From positions 2,356,001 to 2,420,000 of the forward strand of contig NC_063012.1 of assembly GCF_020509005.1 (NCBI RefSeq): 64,000 nucleotides of DNA, read 5' to 3'. Positions 57,640 to 64,000 of this stretch are shown here, piece after piece. Numbering within the stretch: the stretch's first letter is position 1; each line of letters begins with the position of its first letter. A program made the translations under genes and the position numbers. The notes below the pieces were generated by a model. The model had not been told where the DNA came from, did no database searches, and was given only the letters and a program-made list of their open reading frames with translations. This stretch comes from Fulvia fulva (taxonomy: Eukaryota > Ascomycota > Dothideomycetes > Mycosphaerellales > Mycosphaerellaceae).

Positions 57640-60600
57640 CCCTTTGACGTAAAGCCGACGACTAACACTAGGAGATAGAACGGCTACTACGCGGCAGATT
57701 ATATACGCGGCCCCTATAGACGTAGTTATAGGCGATTATTACGAGCAAATGTTATACTACGTTACCGACCTCGAATACGACATCGTCTTTAGCCTACCGT
57801 AGCTTATAGCGCACAACCTAAACATCTTCTAGGAGACAGGCGAGGTGGCATTTAGGTCGGATTACTGCTTTGGTCACTGTCTATAGAATAAGACACCGAC
57901 AATAGTATAATCCCTAAACTACCGCGAGAAGAAGAAGTAGGCACTAGTACGGTACGGACTAGAGCCCTTTACTAGAGATGTAGCGAGCTTTATAGCAGGA
58001 GGGGCAGAGCTAAATGTCTTATTATATGACCTAGAAGACATAGACGATGAAGAAGTGGACTGCTAGGGCGTTTCTTAACGCGCGTAGGGGATGTACGCGC
58101 ACCGGCCTAGGGCTAAGTACTTCTACATTATGCCTACTAGGCGTGAGAGCGACGGCGGAGAGCTTAAGCTAAGTATAATAGCTGCTAATGATCTGGACCA
58201 ATTCTTGAACAAGCAGTTCAATCATAACCCGAAGGAGAAGTTACCGCTAATATACTACGATATTACGGACGCTTTCTTAGCTAAGGATCATAAAGGACTC
58301 CCACCTCACCGACTAGGCGTAGATCATGAGATTTATATTAAGCCTAATGGTCTATAAGAGCCACTATACCGCAAGCCCTACGGCCTAGCTAAGAAGGAGA
58401 ACGAGGTAGTTAAGAAATGGCTAGACGAGCAAACATCTAAAGGGAAGGTACGGAAAGCAGGGCAAAAGACGAACTAGTCTCCTACACTAGTGCTAGTAGT
58501 ACGTAAGCCTAGAGGTAGGCTACGTGTTTATATCGACTATAGAGGATTGAATGCGATCACTATTAAGAACCGGTATCCGATTCCCTTAATATAAGAGACG
58601 CTTAACCGTATACACGGCAAGAAGTACTTTATAAAGCTAGACATTATAGCAGCCTTTAATAAGTTACGGATAGCTAAAGGGCACGAGTGGTTGATAGCGT
58701 TTGCGACACGATACGGCATCTACGAGTGTCTAGTATTGCCATTCGGCTTATATAACGGACTAGCATCGTTCTAATTATATATTAACAAGGTCTTATAAGA
58801 ACACCTAGACGACTTTGTGTCGGCCTACCTAGATGACGTACTTATCTTTAGTGATACCTTAGAGGAGCACATTGAACACGTACGGAAGGTTCTTACTAAG
58901 CTACGCGATACAGGACTTATAGTAGACATCGACAAAAGCGAATTCTACTAATAGAAGGTGAAGTATCTTAGGCTAATTATAACCCCTAACGGCATCGAGA
59001 TAGACCCCGAGAAACTCGAATGTATTTAGACATAGGAAGCTCCTAAGAACCTAAAGGATGTCTAGGCCTTCCTTGGATTTGCCAACTTCTATAGGCGATT
59101 CATCGAAGCATTTTCGCGTATAGCTACTCCTCTTACAAACCTGACCAAGTCGGACGGACTAAGCAATCATAAGAACAGAAGGATTCAATAGTCACTAGAT
59201 TGCTAACGAGCCTTTGACAATTTGAAAGCTACGTTTAGTAAAGCCGGCATGCTCGCATATTACGTACTAGGCAGGGAAACAGTAATAGAGACAGATTCTT
59301 TAGATTTCGTGAACGCCGGCGTACTTTCGTAGTATGACGAGAATGGTATACTACATCCTATAGCCTTCTACTCGAAGAAGTTGAGTCTATAGGAGTGCAA
59401 TTATAAAATCTATAATAAGGAACTGTTAGCTATTATCAAGGCTTTTGAGGAATAGAGACCCGAGCTCGCCTACGAGGCAGATAATAAGGACTTATAGCTA
59501 GTCAAGATTTATACCGACTATAAGAACCTAGAATACTTTATAACGACAAAGCAGCTAAATCGGCGACAAGCGCGTTAGGCTAAGTTCTTGTTATAGTTTA
59601 ACTTTAAGATAATATACCGTCTAGGACTTCAAGGTATAAAGCTAGATAGCCTAACGAGACGTAGCTAGGACCTTCCGTAGGGGGTGGACGACCCTCGGAA
59701 CTAGCATTAGTATCAGACATTGCTACCTCCTAAGCGATTCCTTAAGATCGCCTCACTATAGGTAATAGTAGAAGATACGCCGGAAGAAGAGGAACTAGTA
59801 CCGCTAAACCCTAAAGCTAAAGAGTTTATACCTATAGAACGAGATACGCCTACTAAACAACCGGCGACGCGTAAAAGTCAGCGGGAAGCCGAACTCGAGT
59901 ATCGAATGTCGACGGCGTACGTAACCGATAACGAGCTTAAGACCGCGATTAAGGACCTATAGAAAGACCGTACTCCTACACTACTACAGAGAGCGAAGAT
60001 TCACCTAGTACACTATAAAGTAGATAGCGACCTACTATATGTTCGAAACTAATACGACGGCTAGAGCTTATAGGTACTAAATGACCAAGCTTTATAGACT
60101 AGGATAATTAAGATAAACTATAACGCTCTAGCAGTAGGCTATCTAGGACGAGCTCGTACTTATAAACTCGTAGCACGTGAATTCTACTAGCCTAGATTAG
60201 CGAGATCCGTACGTAGATATACCGCGAATTGCCGTACCTACCGTATAACAAAATCTCTCCACTCCTAGCCACTAGGATTACTATAGCCACTTCCTGTTCC
60301 AGATCGGCCTTAGAAATATATTGTAGTCGACTTCGTTATCGGACTCCTAGATAGTACTCTTGACGGCATAGTCTATAACAACATTATGACCGTTACTAAT
60401 AGGCTTACTAAGGAAGTCGAGCTGATCCCTATTAGCGCAATGACAGCACAGAATGCGGCAAGGCTTTTCCTTAAATATGTGTTCTGTCGGCGCGGGTTTC
60501 CTAACACTATTATATTAGACCGTAGCAAGTAGTAGGTTGCTACCTTCTAGAAGAAACTCTACAAGATGCTCCGTACAAATCGTAAGCTAAGTTCTTCGTA

Positions 60601-61950
60601 TCACCTAGAAACTAATAGACAGTTAGAACGTACTAACTAGGCGATAGAACAGTATCTCCGTATGTTCACTAACGAGGTATAGGATGACTAGGCAGAATGG
60701 CTGTGCCTTGCTCAGTTCGCGATCAACAATTACCTGTCTAAGACTACTAGTATGTCGCCGTTCTACGCTACCTTAGGATATAACCCTAAGTTTATAGAGC
60801 GAGTTGACCTGAACGCTAGAAAGGAGGGAGGACTGACCACTCTCTAGCGACTAGACGCGCGATCAGTAGAAACCTTTGTGCGTCGAATTTACGAGCTTCA
60901 TAAACACCTTTAAGAGAATATACGAATGTTATAAGCTCTCTAAGTAGAGGTAGCAAACCGCTACCGAAGCATTCCTCTAGACTATAAGGTAGGTAATTAG
61001 GTGTATCTTAGTACTAAGAACATCCGCACGACTCGACTATCTAAGAAGCTAGATAGGAGATATGCCGGCCCTTACTAGATCACGGAAGTTATGCTAGCTA
61101 GACTCTCTTATCGACTGAAACTATTAGACGCTCTAGTAGGACTTGATAACTGCTTCTACACCTTACTACTACAACGAGCCGACCACCCCGATTTCCTACC
61201 ACTTGAAGGGTAGTATCTGGCGCCGCCACTACCGATAACTATCGAACCTAACACTACCGAGGCTGATGTAGTAGCCGATATAGTAGCAGCACCTACGTAT
61301 ATATACGAGGTGGAAAAGATCCTTGATATATACACCCGTAAGCGGGTAGGTAAGGTAAAGAAGGGGCATAAGCGCAAAGTAGATACATAGTACAAGGTGA
61401 AATGGGCTGGATATCAGAACGAGGAGGATGGTAAGACCTAGTAACCTATAGAGGACATACTTAAACACGTAGCCGCCGCTATTATAGACTTTTACTATAA
61501 CCGGCCGGAGTTGTCTACGCCTATAGGCTTCGTAGCTCTATCTGACTAGTCCCTACTAGCCACTAAGATACTCGGGCTCAACTCGATTAGGGTCATTCCG
61601 AAAGACACCGTCACGAATGAGTCGCCTCGAGCCTTGCCTCTAATAGAATCTGCTCCGTATATATTCGATACTCGAGTAGAGCCTATAGAGCCTACAATAA
61701 TACCTAACTTTGGTTATAAGGATTATACGCGAGTACGAGCCGAAGACAGACTTAGATCTAGGGCAAGCTAGCTAACTAGGTAACATGTTTCTCGAAGGAA
61801 GCCGGTCGAGGATAGTCTTAATAGAGCGAATGCGATGTTATCGGATGACGACAGGGTACTAGAGGATAATTCGGCGTTCGCGCGATTATAGAGCTCGACA
61901 GGCAAGTGGCCTTATAAGGTGAATAACGCTTAGAGGACTAAGGCGTGTTT
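57640..61950 (+). pseudogene. pol polyprotein of element X with chromodomain (stop-interrupted)
   Basis: In order: protease-like region (about 57,730-58,000); reverse transcriptase (58,370-59,030) with YPIPLI and active site [10 protein letters not shown] near 58,823-58,855; RNase H (about 59,260-59,650) with YTDYKNLEYF-like end; integrase zinc-binding region (about 60,100-60,260) and catalytic core (60,290-60,840) with VDFVIGL, LDRS and ETNRQLERTN motifs; chromodomain (about 61,300-61,500) with YEVEKILD and VKWAGYQNEEDG. Longest uninterrupted piece is 88 codons (58091-58357). Chromodomains of this family bind H3K9-methylated chromatin, which steers new copies into heterochromatin. Confidence 0.88.
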
Positions 61951-61965
61951 TGGGAGGGGGGGTAC

Positions 61966-62149
61966 TGTCACGGGTAGCCCGCGACCCCTTACTATAGCTA
62001 CGTCGGCCCGGCTGAACCGCGGACCTTCTGTATCGGGTTAGCGCGGCTTGGCTTTGCTTTATAACTTCGCCGCGCCTCGCGCTCCTCTTTCGTAGCTTCG
62101 TAGAACAACAACTATCTCATTCGGACCCTATAGTACGCGCGCCCTTACA
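61966..62149 (+). repeat. 3' LTR of element X
   Basis: Begins TGTCACGGGTAGCCCGCG and ends GCGCGCCCTTACA, the least mutated of the three LTR copies in the window. Confidence 0.92.
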
Positions 62150-62395
62150 TAATCTCTTTAATAAAGAATAGACGATTAATACTAGGAGATAGATCGGCTA
62201 TAGCGCGTTAGATCATATATATAGCCCTTATAGACGTAGTTATCGGCGGTTATTACGAGTAAATGCTATACTACGTTACCGACCTCGAATACGACATCGT
62301 CTTTAGACTACCGTAGCTCTCCGCGTAAAATCCGAACATCTTCTAGGAAACTAGCGAGGTAGCGTTTAGATCTAATACTACTTCGGTTACTATCT
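62150..62395 (+). pseudogene. continuation of Gypsy element Y (start of pol) after X
   Basis: Aligns to X 57,635-57,890, including the GDYYEQMLYYVTDLEYDIVF-like stretch, and resumes exactly where Y was cut at 54927 (sharing TAATC). Similarity is lost at 62396, where an AAAT run begins, so Y is broken a second time. Confidence 0.85.
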
Positions 62396-62418
62396 ATATA
62401 AATAAATAAATAAATACA
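62396..62418 (+). repeat. AAAT tetranucleotide run at a transposon junction
   Basis: About four AAAT units mark the point where element Y stops. This may be the tail of another inserted element or slippage at the junction. Confidence 0.7.
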
Positions 62419-62643
62419 TTTATAATGCCTATCTAGCTCCTAAAAGGTCTACGAGGCCGGGGGCTATTAAGGAAGAGAGAGGGGGAAACCGTCGTACGGG
62501 GAAAAACCCTCTTTAGGTATTAGTAAGTTCTCTCTATTACTTATCGGTCAATCTATCGTACTAGAAGCGGTAAGTACTAGGTAGTTAGCCGCCCCGGAGT
62601 ACTAATCTGCCTAGTACCTAGAAACGAGTATTAGTAGCTAGCC

Positions 62644-62760
62644 GACTATCGAGTAGACGACAGGTCGACTATTAGTAGAGGCGGGTTGCCTATTAAGTAG
62701 GAGATAGGTCGGCCGTCGAGCGGAGAACGAGCTAGCCGTCGAGTAGACGACGAGTCGACC
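62644..62760 (+). repeat. about five degenerate 23-24-bp tandem repeats
   Basis: Units resemble GTCGAGTAGACGACGAGTCG with divergence (for example 62648-62670, 62671-62693, 62694-62717, 62718-62740, 62741-62763). The original was likely more regular before mutation. Confidence 0.6.
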
Positions 62761-62799
62761 CTTCCGGGCCGCTATACTCTATTAGTACCCCTATCGCTA

Positions 62800-64000
62800 T
62801 TCCTCCTATACTCGGGGTCGCTATAGGCTACGGTCTACCCGTATACGTAGTCGTCGGTACCGCCGGAGTCCTACTACGTCTATAGGTAGGGCGCCTTTAA
62901 AGGCTTCCTAGAGCTCTCCCTCCTAGGCTATCTCCCCTATTCTTACTACTATCTTACCCGCTATCTAGAACTACTATAGTAGGCCGGTCTGTATTACTAT
63001 TCGTACCGCTACTCGTATCCTACGCGCTATACCTATTATATATTAGAAGTCTATAGCCCTAGTCTCGAGGCGTATTACCTATCGGGCTTCTATAAAGCGT
63101 AGGTAGAACAGTACGACGTATTTCGGCGTCTAGATACGTCTATATTTATATAGGCTACTATCTACTCCCGGTACCTTTCGGCGGTATAGATAGTCCTTAA
63201 ACCTAATATATTCTAAGCGGAGTAGTATCGCGACTATTACCTATCGGCGGGTAAGGGCTCGGAAGAGCATTACCCTATCTCGGCTAATAGGTCCTGTCTT
63301 CGCCGCTACCTCGTCTTCTCGTCGGTATACTCGTCGCCGTAGTAGTTACCCGTTTAGGTACCGTTCGCCTTTCTCCTAGCGCTCGTTCTAGATTCCCTCT
63401 ATATATCTACGGACCGCGTTCGCTATAGCCTTCCGTTCTTCGCGTCCCTATCCCGCTCCTACTACTAGTATACTACTAGCTAGGGCCTATACTCGGAGCT
63501 TTACTATCGGGGTTTATTACGTATCTAGCTACCGCTAGGCCTATAATCCTATCTTCTTTTTAGGCGCTATAGATCGAAGGCGTATCGTAATTACCTAGTA
63601 CGCCGCGCGGATATTGCTCCCTACCTTACTATTCGCCGTCTAGAGCGTATAGCCTATAGCGAGCTATTAGAGGTAGAGGTCTAGTAGCGTAATCTACGTA
63701 TCCGCTTCTAGGACCTACGTCGGTATAGTACGGTATACCCCGGACACCCTACGTAAACATTCGTTCTATACGTTTTAAATCTACTTTATCTAGCTAGTCG
63801 CGTAGGATAGATACTAGACTAGTACCTAAAAGGTGATCGCCGGTCGGACGATAGAGCTATATAGCTAGCGTACCCTTATAAAGGCTACGCCCTATATAGA
63901 GGCCGCGAGGCGTATAACTAAGGCTTTGTTCTAGTCTCCCCGCTACCGGAGCTACTTTAGGTAGGCGTACTACCGGAGTCACGTATCTACTTAGAATCCT
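62800..64000 (+). pseudogene. unclassified RIP-degraded coding remnant, cut by window edge
   Basis: One plus-strand frame (through about 62,960-63,360) is open except for TAG/TAA codons and is rich in Tyr and Arg, as expected when Cys/His codons mutate to Tyr. It looks like a transposon protein but no domain is recognisable. The sequence continues past the window. Confidence 0.45.

Larger units (their letters stand above)
54928..62149 (+). mobile_element. Ty3/Gypsy chromovirus element X, full-length but RIP-inactivated
   Basis: A 7,222-bp element with 184-bp LTRs (54928-55111 and 61966-62149), TG...CA ends (TA...TA in the mutated 5' copy), a purine-rich tract just before the 3' LTR (61951-61965) and a 5-bp target duplication TAATC (54923-54927, 62150-62154). 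Gag comes first, then protease, reverse transcriptase, RNase H, integrase and a C-terminal chromodomain, the order of chromoviruses. TAG stops throughout both frames make it non-autonomous. The insertion sits in the pol start of the related element Y. Confidence 0.92.

Noticed and set aside
39740..64000. Possibility of a CRISPR array or satellite in the repeat block
   Set aside because: Repeats are dispersed transposon parts and one short degenerate array; no regular repeat-spacer pattern, and the organism is a fungus.

Overview
The window is fungal nuclear DNA. Genes carry short GT-AG introns of about 48-100 bp, are packed on both strands, and include filamentous-ascomycete families (AreA-type GATA factor, Zn2Cys6 factor, Unc104-type kinesin, Dbf2-type kinase). 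The right 24 kb carries repeat-induced point mutation (RIP) of the CpA to TpA type. This fits Pezizomycotina, and a Dothideomycete is my best guess; no species can be named from the sequence alone.

Left part, about 1-39.7 kb: a euchromatic gene block. In order: possible 3' end of a gene (2-190, weak); short-chain dehydrogenase (+); acidic secreted protein (-); Zn2Cys6 regulator (+) with a 419-bp intron full of tandem repeats; ABCG half-transporter with a Cys-rich N-terminus (+); Unc104/KIF1-type kinesin-3 (-); TRM5 tRNA m1G37 methyltransferase (+); MFS transporter (+); dienelactone-hydrolase-family protein (+); AreA/NIT2 nitrogen regulator (-); a 4.3-kb stretch without a supported gene; Dbf2/SidB kinase (+); F-box protein (+); histidine acid phosphatase/phytase (-); Yos9/OS-9 ER lectin (-); succinate dehydrogenase flavoprotein (-). 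The neighbours cover unrelated jobs (nitrogen control, septation signalling, ER quality control, respiration, transport), so this is an ordinary genomic neighbourhood and not a metabolite cluster.

Right part, about 39.74-64 kb: a nested transposon block. CA and TG dinucleotides are almost gone in many stretches, and coding frames are cut mainly by TAG/TAA where CAG/CAA would be expected. I resolve: an unidentified degraded reading frame split by a 1,853-bp Fot1/pogo transposon (TA target duplication); a Tad1/I-like LINE ending in TAATC repeats; a truncated minus-strand Gypsy element; and a plus-strand Gypsy chromovirus (X, 7,222 bp, 184-bp LTRs, chromodomain) inserted with a 5-bp duplication into an older relative (Y) whose gag lies to the left of X and whose pol start resumes to the right. 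A further degraded coding remnant and a short tandem array fill 62.4-64 kb.

I found no CRISPR array, rRNA gene or convincing tRNA gene, and no obviously new multi-gene system. The most unusual items are the tandem hairpin repeats in the regulator's intron, an in-frame intron in the ABC transporter, a stop-codon-straddling 3' intron and a presequence-like extension in the dienelactone hydrolase, and the nested mutation record of the transposon block.
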